This document shows, in pieces, positions 34,565-41,739 of a DNA stretch of 64,000 nt. Source of the stretch: an uncultured Christensenella sp. Its GTDB lineage: Bacteria > Bacillota > Clostridia > Christensenellales > Borkfalkiaceae. The position numbers and the translations under genes are program-made. The stretch lies in assembly GCA_910585235.1 (NCBI GenBank), contig CAJUCM010000001.1:77980-141979 (forward strand), written 5' to 3'. Every line of letters starts with the position of its first letter. Positions within the stretch are counted from its first letter, which is position 1. A model generated the notes under the pieces. It searched no databases and was not told the DNA's origin. It saw nothing but the letters and a program-made list of their open reading frames with translations.

Positions 34565-36049
34565 ATGGCAATCAATACGGAAACGGCTACCTATCGCGGA
34601 TACGGCAAAATTTTAACGCTCACGCACCAGACGGCGGTGGAGTGCAAGTTCGGGGCGGAAGTGGAGTCGGTCATTGCGTCCGAGGCGCGCGTCATCTTAA
34701 CGGGTGCGGAAGTCTCCGACGGGGAAGTGCGCTACTACGGCAAGACCTATTTTTTGATCGTATATGAAGATTCCGAAAAGAGGATCTGCCGCGCGGAAAA
34801 AGGGATCGAATTTTCCGCCCGCGCCGAGCATGAGGGCTGTTATCCCGCGCTTACGGCGCGCGCCGCGCTCTCGATCGAGAACCTTTCGACGCGGCGCGAG
34901 GGCGCGAGCATCTATCTGACGGCGCTGATCGGCGCGGATATTTCCCTGTACGGGGAAAAGAGTTTCGACTATCTGTCGGGCGGGGATCTCATTGTAAAAC
35001 GCGAGGAGGCGCCCGTACTGTCGGCGCGGCTCGTGGGCGGAACGACGGAGACGGAGGACGAATTCGAGACGGAATTTATCGGCGATATTCTTCTGCATTC
35101 CGAGGCGGTCGGCGCGACGGAGATCACTTTATCGCAGGGAACGCTCCGCGCCGAGGGGGAGATCAACCTCTGTATTCTCGCGCTCAAAGGGGACAATTCG
35201 CTCGTCTCTTTCGAGAGGCTCGTTCCCTTCAACTTTGAAATTCCCTGCGACGAGGCGTTCCCCGGACGCAACGCGGAGCTTCGCGTCTCCGTTCTCGACG
35301 TCTCCTTAAAGGCGGACGCGGACGAGGATAAACAGAAATGCAAGATCACGGCGGAACTTACGCTCGGCGCGGAGGGTTGCGTCTATGAGGAGACGGCTGT
35401 TTCCGTCGTGACGGACGCGTTCTCCCGCACGCACGAACTTAATCTTGTCTATAACGAAGTCGAGATGACGGGTGCGGGGCAATCGCACTGCTTTACGGAA
35501 CGCGTATCGGGCAAGGCGGCTCTCTCCGCTCCGGTAGATTTCTCCGATACGTTGCTCGCGCTCACCCTGCAACGCGCGGAGGCGAATCTCGCCTGCACGG
35601 AGGACGGTATGCGCGTCGAGGGCGTTGCGCTTGCGACGCTTGTCGTAAAGGGCGCGGACGGCGGCGTCAGGGGTATGGAGATCAGTCTGCCCTTCTCGGT
35701 GGCGGCGGACGTGGAAAAGGCGGACGTGGAAGTTCTCGTCTGTTCCATGAATGCGCGTCAGCGTCAGGAGGGGGAGATCGACGCGGAAGCGACTTTGAAA
35801 ATCTGTTTCAGAGAACGGCGTACGGTATGCGCGAAGTTTGTGAGCGCCGTCGAAGAGGGGGCGGAAGTGGCGGCGTCCGACAGTGCGGTCAGCGTGTTCA
35901 TTCCATCCGCGGGCGACGGGCTTTGGGAACTTGCAAAGTCCCTCAAAAAATCTCCCGAAGAGGTCGAAGAAAACAACCCCGATCTGGAATTTCCCGTGAA
36001 AGAGGGTCAGCGCGTCGTCATTTACAGAAAAAAAGCGTTGAACGCATAA
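34565..36049 (+). CDS. sipL: SipL-like spore-coat morphogenetic protein (DUF3794/SPOCS repeats + LysM)
   Basis: A 494-residue protein probably needed to attach the spore coat. Three beta-rich SPOCS/DUF3794 modules are visible at about 30-125, 180-290 and 320-430. Typical strings are AEVESVIASEARVILTGAEV in the first and CFTERVSGKAALS in the last. A LysM domain closes the protein (GDGLWELAKSLKKSPEEVEE...GQRVVIYRKK, ~445-490). In C. difficile this architecture is SipL, which binds SpoIVA through LysM. RBS GAGGAGA. Neighbours veg and ispE are those of other Clostridia. Confidence 0.88.
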   Translation: MAINTETATYRGYGKILTLTHQTAVECKFGAEVESVIASEARVILTGAEVSDGEVRYYGKTYFLIVYEDSEKRICRAEKGIEFSARAEHEGCYPALTARAALSIENLSTRREGASIYLTALIGADISLYGEKSFDYLSGGDLIVKREEAPVLSARLVGGTTETEDEFETEFIGDILLHSEAVGATEITLSQGTLRAEGEINLCILALKGDNSLVSFERLVPFNFEIPCDEAFPGRNAELRVSVLDVSLKADADEDKQKCKITAELTLGAEGCVYEETAVSVVTDAFSRTHELNLVYNEVEMTGAGQSHCFTERVSGKAALSAPVDFSDTLLALTLQRAEANLACTEDGMRVEGVALATLVVKGADGGVRGMEISLPFSVAADVEKADVEVLVCSMNARQRQEGEIDAEATLKICFRERRTVCAKFVSAVEEGAEVAASDSAVSVFIPSAGDGLWELAKSLKKSPEEVEENNPDLEFPVKEGQRVVIYRKKALNA

Positions 36050-36074
36050 GCGCGGAATGCTCTTATAAAACAAC

Positions 36075-36113
36075 CAAACGGAGCTGAGATTGATAAAATC
36101 TCAGCTCCGTTTG
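36075..36113. terminator. strong hairpin between sipL and the MBL gene
   Basis: Perfect 17-bp stem (36075-36091 with 36097-36113), loop GATAA. T-rich tails on both sides are short. Between convergent genes, hence a likely bidirectional terminator. Confidence 0.75.
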
Positions 36114-36137
36114 AATAATGTTGGGTTGCCGTCGGGT

Positions 36138-36899
36138 TTATAGCCATATCGCCCAATCGCCGTAGTCGAACGTACCCGAACCGTGCCGTAATTTTCCATT
36201 TGCGTTCAGTTCACGGAAAGCGTTTCGCATTCTAACCGCAATTTCGGGTTGTATATCGAGCGAATGATGCGCGGGGAATAATCTGATTGACGGCAAAGCG
36301 GCAATAACTTCGAGCGATTGCAAGTACGCTTGCGGATCGGTTGACGGATAATAAGCAAATAATGTGTCTTTGTAAATCAAATCGCCCGTAAACACATAGC
36401 CGCGTTCCCGTTCCCAAAAACAAAGGTGTCCCGGCGAATGTCCGGGCGTATGCAAAGCCTGTATTTTTCTGTCGCCCAAGTCGATTATTTCGCCGCCGTC
36501 AAGTACTCTTGGCGGCGTTCCTTGAAACATCGCGTACTTGTTTATGTCAAAGCCTTCGGGTAAATCGCAACGGTCTATAACCATATCGCGCACAGTTTGA
36601 ATCGGCAACGGAAATTTGCCGTTTAACCATTCGAGTTCGGCTCGGTGCGCGTAAAAATCGGGGAAATACTTGTGTCCGCCGATATGATCCCAATGGATAT
36701 GCGTGGCAATAGCGGTAATAGGTTTATTCGTCAATTTACGGACTTGCTCATAAATATCGCAAATGCCGAGACCCGTATCGATCAAAAGGCAACGCGCGCT
36801 TCCGATTAAAAGATAGGAATGAGTTTCCTCCCAATGTCGGTACTCGCTTATGATATACGTTGTTTCGTCTATTTTGTCTATGGTAAACCAATCTTTCAT
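36138..36899 (-). CDS. metallo-beta-lactamase-fold hydrolase
   Basis: A 253-residue soluble dizinc hydrolase. Metal ligands are complete: ATHIHWDHIGG (HxHxDH), HTPGHSPGHLCF, FTGDLIYK and FPAHHSLD. Substrate unknown. Last gene of a leftward three-gene operon (quinol monooxygenase-like, tautomerase, hydrolase) preceded 4 nt upstream by the tautomerase gene. The three genes are more AT-rich than their neighbours and interrupt the conserved sipL-ispE order, suggesting acquisition. Confidence 0.9.
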   Translation of the reverse strand: MKDWFTIDKIDETTYIISEYRHWEETHSYLLIGSARCLLIDTGLGICDIYEQVRKLTNKPITAIATHIHWDHIGGHKYFPDFYAHRAELEWLNGKFPLPIQTVRDMVIDRCDLPEGFDINKYAMFQGTPPRVLDGGEIIDLGDRKIQALHTPGHSPGHLCFWERERGYVFTGDLIYKDTLFAYYPSTDPQAYLQSLEVIAALPSIRLFPAHHSLDIQPEIAVRMRNAFRELNANGKLRHGSGTFDYGDWAIWL

Positions 36900-36903
36900 A
36901 ATA

Positions 36904-37113
36904 CTACTTATGTATTTGGCGATATTGCGCCTTCAACGTATCGACCGTTTTTCCGCCGATCCCGAAATTATTGTCGGGCAACTCAGTTATGGTAACCGTA
37001 AAAAACGCTTGCGGAACCTGCATGATTTCTGCCGATACTTCGGTCAGCCGCTGTATCAGCGCGACTTTTTGAGAGTCGGATAATTTACCGCTTTCAATTT
37101 TGATATAGGGCAT
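36904..37113 (-). CDS. 4-oxalocrotonate tautomerase-family enzyme
   Basis: A 69-residue tautomerase subunit. It begins MPYIKIESGKLSDSQKVALI; Pro2 becomes the catalytic N-terminal proline after Met removal. The family acts on enol/keto acids and similar small molecules, usually as hexamers. The internal VTITELPDNNFGIGGKT is the usual active-site region. Located between an ABM monooxygenase and an MBL hydrolase; together they look like a small detoxification or aromatic-compound pathway, but no substrate can be inferred. Confidence 0.88.
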   Translation of the reverse strand: MPYIKIESGKLSDSQKVALIQRLTEVSAEIMQVPQAFFTVTITELPDNNFGIGGKTVDTLKAQYRQIHK

Positions 37114-37125
37114 ATTTTTAACTCC

Positions 37126-37419
37126 TTAATCGATTTCCGTAAATTTCTCAACGCGCATTTTGAGTTTGTATTTTTCACGAAGGGCGGCTATCTGCTTCAT
37201 CAGATCGCTTTTGTGATGTGCGTCAAGGTCGCTTTGACTCGCCCACTTATCAATTAAAAGCACCGTCTCTTTATCGTTTACAGGATAAAAATATTCATAT
37301 TTAAGATTGCCGGTTTTACTTTTGATTTTATCGACGATACCGGAAGATTGCATTTCTTCCGCAAATTTTTTTGCGTTGCCGTTTTTTCCCGTATAGTAAA
37401 TATTGATTGTCAAAGTCAT
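37126..37419 (-). CDS. ABM-domain quinol monooxygenase-like protein
   Basis: A 97-residue ferredoxin-like dimeric alpha/beta barrel protein of the antibiotic biosynthesis monooxygenase (YgiN-like) family: MTLTINIYYTGKNGNAKKFA, LKYEYFYPVNDKETVLLIDKW, SDLDAHHKSDLM. The family includes cofactor-free quinol oxidases and heme or polyketide enzymes. First gene of the leftward operon, with GGTGG before its ATG and a clear promoter at 37455-37483. Confidence 0.85.
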   Translation of the reverse strand: MTLTINIYYTGKNGNAKKFAEEMQSSGIVDKIKSKTGNLKYEYFYPVNDKETVLLIDKWASQSDLDAHHKSDLMKQIAALREKYKLKMRVEKFTEID

Positions 37420-37454
37420 ATTCCACCAGATGAATTACTGTTTTGCGTTGCATT

Positions 37455-37483
37455 ATTATACAATAAATATTTGAAAAAGTAAA
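37455..37483 (-). promoter_or_regulatory. promoter of the ABM-tautomerase-MBL operon
   Basis: Minus strand TTTACT (37483-37478), 17-bp spacer, TATAAT (37460-37455), 35 nt before the first ATG. Confidence 0.75.
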
Positions 37484-37567
37484 ATAAATCGGAACACTGT
37501 TCCGCTTGCAAAGCGATATGCTGTTCTGTCTTGCAAAAACTGCGGGAAACGGACGGGGCGTTTTTTC

Positions 37568-37596
37568 TTGCAATCGGGTTTGAAATGTGCTACAAT
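37568..37596 (+). promoter_or_regulatory. ispE promoter giving a leaderless transcript
   Basis: TTGCAA (37568-37573), 17-bp spacer, TACAAT (37591-37596). The ispE ATG begins 7 nt after the -10 box, at the expected transcription start. Confidence 0.75.
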
Positions 37597-37603
37597 GTCA
37601 ATC

Positions 37604-38509
37604 ATGGAGACGGTAAAGGTTTTATCCTACGCAAAAGTCAATCTTACGCTGGATATAACGGGCAGAACGGAAAATTTTCATTTGCTCGATTCCCTTGTCG
37701 TGACGGTGGGGCTGTACGATAAAATCGTTGCCAAAAGACGGAAAGATTCCCTTATCAGCGTGACGATGCGCGGCTTGGGGAGCGATCGGCTTCTTCCCGA
37801 AGAGAACAACGCGGTGCGCGCGGGCGAGCGGTTTGTGGAAGCGTTCAAAACGCAGGGCGCGGATATTACCGTCTATAAGAATATTCCCATGGGTGCGGGG
37901 TTGGGCGGTTCTTCCGCGGACGCGGCGGGCGTTATCAACGCGCTAGCAAAACTGTATAAAATTGGCGACGATCCGAAGCTCAAATCGCTTGCCGACGAAT
38001 GCGGAAGCGATACGGGCTATATGCTCCGCGGGGGGCTTGCGCGTTTGCGCGGCAGGGGCGAAGAGGTTGATTTCATTCCCGATACGCCCGATATGCACTT
38101 TTTGTTGCTCTGCCCGAAGAGCGGGGTCTCCACGGCGGAATGCTACCGGACCTACGATAAACTGTCCCGCACGGATAAAGCGGGCAGGACGGAGAGGTGT
38201 CTGAACGCTTTTTACGGAATGGGCATGAGCGAGGCGGCGCGGCTGTTCGGAAACGACCTTTATGAGAGCGCAACCGCGCTCAATCCCGACGCGGGGGAGG
38301 CGGTGAAGATATTAAAAAGTTTCTCTCCGCTCGGAGCGGGCATGACGGGATCGGGGAGCGCGGCGTTCGCGCTCTTTGAGACGCGCGAGCTGTGCGACTG
38401 GGCAAAGAGCAGATACAGGGGCAAGTTTCGCGTTTACGTTACGGACGCGGTCTATCCCGTCGCGCAAAAGAAACGGTATTCAAATCCCTATTCGATAGAA
38501 GGAGAATGA
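37604..38509 (+). CDS. ispE: 4-diphosphocytidyl-2-C-methyl-D-erythritol kinase
   Basis: GHMP-family kinase of the MEP isoprenoid pathway. A 301-residue protein: KVLSYAKVNLTLDITGRTEN, ATP loop NIPMGAGLGGSSADAAGVI, C-terminal LGAGMTGSGSAAFALFE. The start METVKVLSYAK at 37604 fits family alignments; the two upstream ATGs (37568 frame and 37595) lie within the promoter. No SD is present, consistent with leaderless initiation. The next gene starts 1 nt after its stop. Confidence 0.94.
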   Translation: METVKVLSYAKVNLTLDITGRTENFHLLDSLVVTVGLYDKIVAKRRKDSLISVTMRGLGSDRLLPEENNAVRAGERFVEAFKTQGADITVYKNIPMGAGLGGSSADAAGVINALAKLYKIGDDPKLKSLADECGSDTGYMLRGGLARLRGRGEEVDFIPDTPDMHFLLLCPKSGVSTAECYRTYDKLSRTDKAGRTERCLNAFYGMGMSEAARLFGNDLYESATALNPDAGEAVKILKSFSPLGAGMTGSGSAAFALFETRELCDWAKSRYRGKFRVYVTDAVYPVAQKKRYSNPYSIEGE

Positions 38510-38510
38510 C

Positions 38511-39410
38511 ATGGAAGAAAGATTGATCGACAAAGAGGACGAACGCCTGATCCGCATTAAAAAGAAAGCGGACGGCGTGGACGCCGAGGACGCGACGGCG
38601 GAGGAACACGACGAAGAACTTCCCGAAGAAGAGATCTTGGTCACCCTTCCCGATTCCGAGGAGGACGAGGACTACGACGAGGATTTGGTCGGGCTGACCC
38701 CCTCCGAGCTTGCAAGGGAAAAGGCGCGCCGCCAAAAAGCCGAAGAGGAGGCGCGGGCGGAGTGCAATAAGCTCGTTGCGGCGGGAGAGGAAGAGTTGAA
38801 AAACGGCGCGTTTGACAAGGCGGAAGCGCTCTTTTCGCAGGCGTACTGTTACGGCTTTGCGGACGGAAAGATCGCCGAGGGATTGTGGACGGCGCGCACG
38901 AAAAACTTTACGGAGACGGAGCCGTTCTATTTGCAGGAGAATGCGGAAGAGTTTTCTTCCATAGACGACGCGTCCAAAAAATTTGTGCGCGAAAAAATCG
39001 GAGAACGGCTTGAAAAGGAACGGGAAGAACTCAAAAAAGAGGAGGAGGCGCTCGCGCCCGGCGTGCTCGAACAGCAAGAGACGCGGCGGCAGGCGTTCGA
39101 GGGAAACCGTAAATATTATGCGGTGCGCGTGCTTGTAAGTCTTGGCGTGCTCGCGCTGTTTCTGATCGCGACCGCCGTAAGCGCGTCGTATATCGTGCGC
39201 ACGCTCTCGTCTCTGCCCGTGATCTTGACGGGCGTGTTCGGCGGACTTGCGTTGATCGCGTTCGTTGCGTCGCTCGTATTGTTCCTCAAATTCATGGGTG
39301 CGAACAAACTTTGCAGGACGAACGGCAAACTCTCCTCCACCGAGGACGGCGCGCACCTTGAAGAACTGCGCAACAAGCTCGAATGTCTGGAACTTGTTTT
39401 AGACGACTGA
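38511..39410 (+). CDS. acidic membrane protein of unknown function
   Basis: A 299-residue protein not recognised. Residues 1-75 are very acidic (EEEILVTLPDSEEDEDYDED). Residues 75-200 are charged and helical with a TPR-like stretch (GAFDKAEALFSQAYCYGFADG). Two adjacent membrane helices follow (about 203-230 and 235-262), then a short C-terminal helix. Both termini are expected in the cytoplasm. It is translated behind ispE (1-nt gap, GGAG SD) and closes the unit before the terminator at 39417. It could be a membrane adaptor; no function is proposed. Confidence 0.75.
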   Translation: MEERLIDKEDERLIRIKKKADGVDAEDATAEEHDEELPEEEILVTLPDSEEDEDYDEDLVGLTPSELAREKARRQKAEEEARAECNKLVAAGEEELKNGAFDKAEALFSQAYCYGFADGKIAEGLWTARTKNFTETEPFYLQENAEEFSSIDDASKKFVREKIGERLEKEREELKKEEEALAPGVLEQQETRRQAFEGNRKYYAVRVLVSLGVLALFLIATAVSASYIVRTLSSLPVILTGVFGGLALIAFVASLVLFLKFMGANKLCRTNGKLSSTEDGAHLEELRNKLECLELVLDD

Positions 39411-39416
39411 ATCATA

Positions 39417-39445
39417 AAAACGCTCCCGTAAAAAGGGAGCGTTTT
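39417..39445. terminator. terminator of the ispE unit
   Basis: AAAACGCTCCC / GGGAGCGTTTT stem, loop GTAAAAA. Confidence 0.88.
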
Positions 39446-39497
39446 CCGTTTATCGGAAAATTTGGCAAAAACATGTAAAAATTTTTTCAAAAAGGTA

Positions 39498-39526
39498 TTT
39501 ACAGAACGGACTTTTTGGGATATAAT
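39498..39526 (+). promoter_or_regulatory. promoter of the APH-fold kinase gene
   Basis: TTTACA (39498-39503), 17-bp spacer, TATAAT (39521-39526), then AGGAGG before the ATG at 39579. Confidence 0.8.
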
Positions 39527-39578
39527 GTGTAGGAAAATTCTTTGCGGGATAAATCCCCGCGGTTTAGGAGGATATATT

Positions 39579-40319
39579 ATGCAACTCATTCACACAAGCG
39601 TAGGAAAAAAACTCTACCGTGACGGCGACAAGCTCGTTAAATCGTTCGACGAGTCCTTTTCCAAGGCAGGCATTCTCAACGAAGCGCTTAACCAGGCGCG
39701 CGTAGAAGAGACTTCGCTCAACATTCCCAAAGTGCTCGGCGTTTCCGTGATCGACGGAAAATGGTCGCTCGTCTGGGAATATATCGAGGGCGAGACGCTC
39801 GAATCGCTCATGAAAAAGCACCCCGAAAAAGAGGACGAATATCTCAACTTTTTCGTCGATCTGCAAATCAGGATGAGCCAGGAGCGCGTTCCGCTTTTAG
39901 GGCATCTGCGCGATAAAATGCACGCGAAGATTTCGGCAAGCTCGTTCCCCGCAACGGTGCGTTACGACCTGCACGTCCGCCTTGACGGACTGCCCCGCCA
40001 CAAGAAACTTTGCCACGGCGACTTCCAGCCCAGCAACGTCATTATGACGAAAGAGGGCGTTCCCTATATTATCGACTGGTCGCACGCGACGCAGGGCAAC
40101 GGCTCGGCGGATGCGGCAAGAACCTATCTCCTGTTCAAATTGCAGAAGAAGGACGACCTTGCGGAAAAATATCTCAAACTGTTTTGCGAAAAGACGGATA
40201 CCGCCCTGCAATATGTGCAGAGGATCATGCCCATCGTTGCGGCTTCGCAATCGGTCAAGAATAAACCCGAAGAAATGGAGTTCCTTGCAAAGTGGGTCAA
40301 CGTCTGCGATTGGCAGTAA
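39579..40319 (+). CDS. aminoglycoside-phosphotransferase-fold kinase
   Basis: A 246-residue small-molecule kinase-like protein of the APH/choline kinase superfamily. KLVKSFDESFSKAGILNEA supplies the lysine region, LVWEYIEGETL the hinge, CHGDFQPSNVIM the Brenner catalytic loop, and PYIIDWSHATQGN the metal-binding Asp. It lacks the usual C-terminal helical bulk of resistance enzymes and its chromosomal, single-gene setting argues for a housekeeping or unknown substrate rather than antibiotic resistance. Start ATG 39579 is set by AGGAGG seven bases upstream. Confidence 0.85.
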   Translation: MQLIHTSVGKKLYRDGDKLVKSFDESFSKAGILNEALNQARVEETSLNIPKVLGVSVIDGKWSLVWEYIEGETLESLMKKHPEKEDEYLNFFVDLQIRMSQERVPLLGHLRDKMHAKISASSFPATVRYDLHVRLDGLPRHKKLCHGDFQPSNVIMTKEGVPYIIDWSHATQGNGSADAARTYLLFKLQKKDDLAEKYLKLFCEKTDTALQYVQRIMPIVAASQSVKNKPEEMEFLAKWVNVCDWQ

Positions 40320-40335
40320 TCGGGAATCAAAATTC

Positions 40336-40368
40336 AAAAGGAGACGCATTTTGTGTCTCCTTTTTTTT
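40336..40368. terminator. bidirectional terminator
   Basis: AAAAGGAGAC / GTCTCCTTTT stem with a 9-nt loop and T8 tail, between the convergent kinase and HxlR genes. Confidence 0.88.
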
Positions 40369-40703
40369 TAGTTCAGATTGCTTTTATAGGTATCTCCCCA
40401 AACTTTCATAGCGTCCAAAATAGGGCGCAGGGTCTTTCCGAGGGCGGAGAGGGAATATTCCACGCGCGGAGGCACTTCCGCAAATACTTCGCGTTCGACG
40501 AGCCCGTCGCGTTCCAGAGAACGCAGATTGTCCGTCAGCACTTTTTTACTGATCCCGTCTACGGATCGGATAAAGTCGCTGAAACGTTGCGTTTCGTTGT
40601 AAATCAGGTTGCGTATGATGAGCAGTTTCCACTTGTTGCCGATCAGCTGCACGGTCGTGGCGACGGGGCATGCGGGCAGTTCTTCGCGTGTGAGCATATT
40701 CAT
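40368..40703 (-). CDS. HxlR-family winged-helix regulator
   Basis: A 111-residue MarR-like regulator of the HxlR family: CPVATTVQLIGNKWKLLIIRNL, RFSDFIRSVDGISKKVLTDNLR, GLVEREVFAEVPPRVEYSLS. The N-terminal Cys (residue 12) matches the redox or electrophile sensor of several HxlR proteins such as YodB. It faces the MBL-like gene at 40881; such pairs are usually repressor and target. Direct repeats of GTAACG lie in the shared upstream region (about 40777 and 40804). Confidence 0.9.
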   Translation of the reverse strand: MNMLTREELPACPVATTVQLIGNKWKLLIIRNLIYNETQRFSDFIRSVDGISKKVLTDNLRSLERDGLVEREVFAEVPPRVEYSLSALGKTLRPILDAMKVWGDTYKSNLN

Positions 40704-40812
40704 TCCTCCGCTGCGTTTTGATCCAGTATATCAGACGGAAAGAGAAAAGTCAATGGTTTCAAAAAGAAACTTTGTAACGAAATGATTATCAGATAATAGA
40801 AAAGTAACGTTC

Positions 40813-40841
40813 TTGCAATTTTTTTTCGGATCTGTTATGCT
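40813..40841 (+). promoter_or_regulatory. promoter of the MBL-like gene
   Basis: TTGCAA (40813-40818), 17-bp spacer, TATGCT (40836-40841). Repeated GTAACG hexamers just upstream are candidates for HxlR binding. Confidence 0.65.
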
Positions 40842-40880
40842 GTGCGCGTCAACAAAAAAACAAATTCGGAGGAAACAGAC

Positions 40881-41672
40881 ATGAACAAAAACCATTATAC
40901 TGCGATCGGACTTGACAAAGGCGAAATGCACGTCTATGATTTCGGGAACGTAAAACTGCACGCGTACCGCACGGACGATTTTATCAACGACGAAGTATTC
41001 ATTGTGGAAAAAAACGGGAATGCGGTCGTCATCGAGTCGCCCTGTTTTTTCGACAATCATTCCGCGCTTCAAAAATACGTTGCGGATATGAACGTAAAGG
41101 GAATGCTGATCGCCTATCACGACGCGGGCGGAAAATTTTTGCCGAACGTCCGCAAATATGCGACCGAAAACGCAAAGGAATACGGAGAGCAGGGCGGAGG
41201 AAAAGCGCTCATCGACAATTTTACGAACGCGTTCGGCGCAATATTCGATTCCTCGCTGCATAAAATCACGGACGTGATCGGAGAGGGAAAAATCACGATC
41301 GGCGGAATTGAGTTTGAAATCATAAAAACGCCCGACGCCTATAATATCGGGATCCCTGAGATCAACGCGGTCTATACGCACATGCTCGGTCACGATTGCC
41401 ATTCCATTGTGGCGGGCGCAAATCACGCCGACGCAATGATCGCGGAGCTTGAAAGCTATATCGCAAAGGGGTACGGTCTCATTTTAACTTCCCACTATAC
41501 CCCAGAAGATCTGAAAGACGCGGAGACGAAAATCAGCTATCTGAAAGAGTTGAAGTCTCTTGCGAAAACCTGTCAAACAGCGGAGGAATTCAAGGCGGAA
41601 GCCGAGAAACGCTTCCCCGGATACGGCGGAGAAAATTACCTCAATATGACGGCGAATATGTTTTTCGCATAA
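40881..41672 (+). CDS. degenerate metallo-beta-lactamase-fold protein, HxlR-linked
   Basis: A 263-residue soluble protein. The strand/helix rhythm follows the MBL fold (NAVVIESPCFFDNHSALQKY, MLIAYHDAGGKF, IGGIEFEIIKTPDAYNIGIP, GYGLILTSHYTPEDL), but the HxHxDH metal motif is replaced by AYHDAGG and several other ligands cannot be found, so it is either a non-metal variant or a different fold. ATG at 40881 has GGAGG upstream. Divergent from the HxlR regulator, whose target it probably is. Function unknown. Confidence 0.65.
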   Translation: MNKNHYTAIGLDKGEMHVYDFGNVKLHAYRTDDFINDEVFIVEKNGNAVVIESPCFFDNHSALQKYVADMNVKGMLIAYHDAGGKFLPNVRKYATENAKEYGEQGGGKALIDNFTNAFGAIFDSSLHKITDVIGEGKITIGGIEFEIIKTPDAYNIGIPEINAVYTHMLGHDCHSIVAGANHADAMIAELESYIAKGYGLILTSHYTPEDLKDAETKISYLKELKSLAKTCQTAEEFKAEAEKRFPGYGGENYLNMTANMFFA

Positions 41673-41700
41673 ATTTGCATAAAACGGCGCAATAAAAACA

Positions 41701-41724
41701 GCCCGAAAGCAAATGCTTTCGGGC
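41701..41724. terminator. bidirectional terminator
   Basis: GCCCGAAAGC / GCTTTCGGGC stem, loop AAAT, T-rich 3' and A-rich 5' flanks; serves the MBL-like gene and the convergent giant lipoprotein gene. Confidence 0.85.
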
Positions 41725-41739
41725 TTGTTTTAGTTTTGG

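Noticed and set aside
39579..40319. Aminoglycoside resistance gene
   Set aside because: Only the generic APH fold is present; it has backbone composition, no mobile context and no link to known resistance enzymes.
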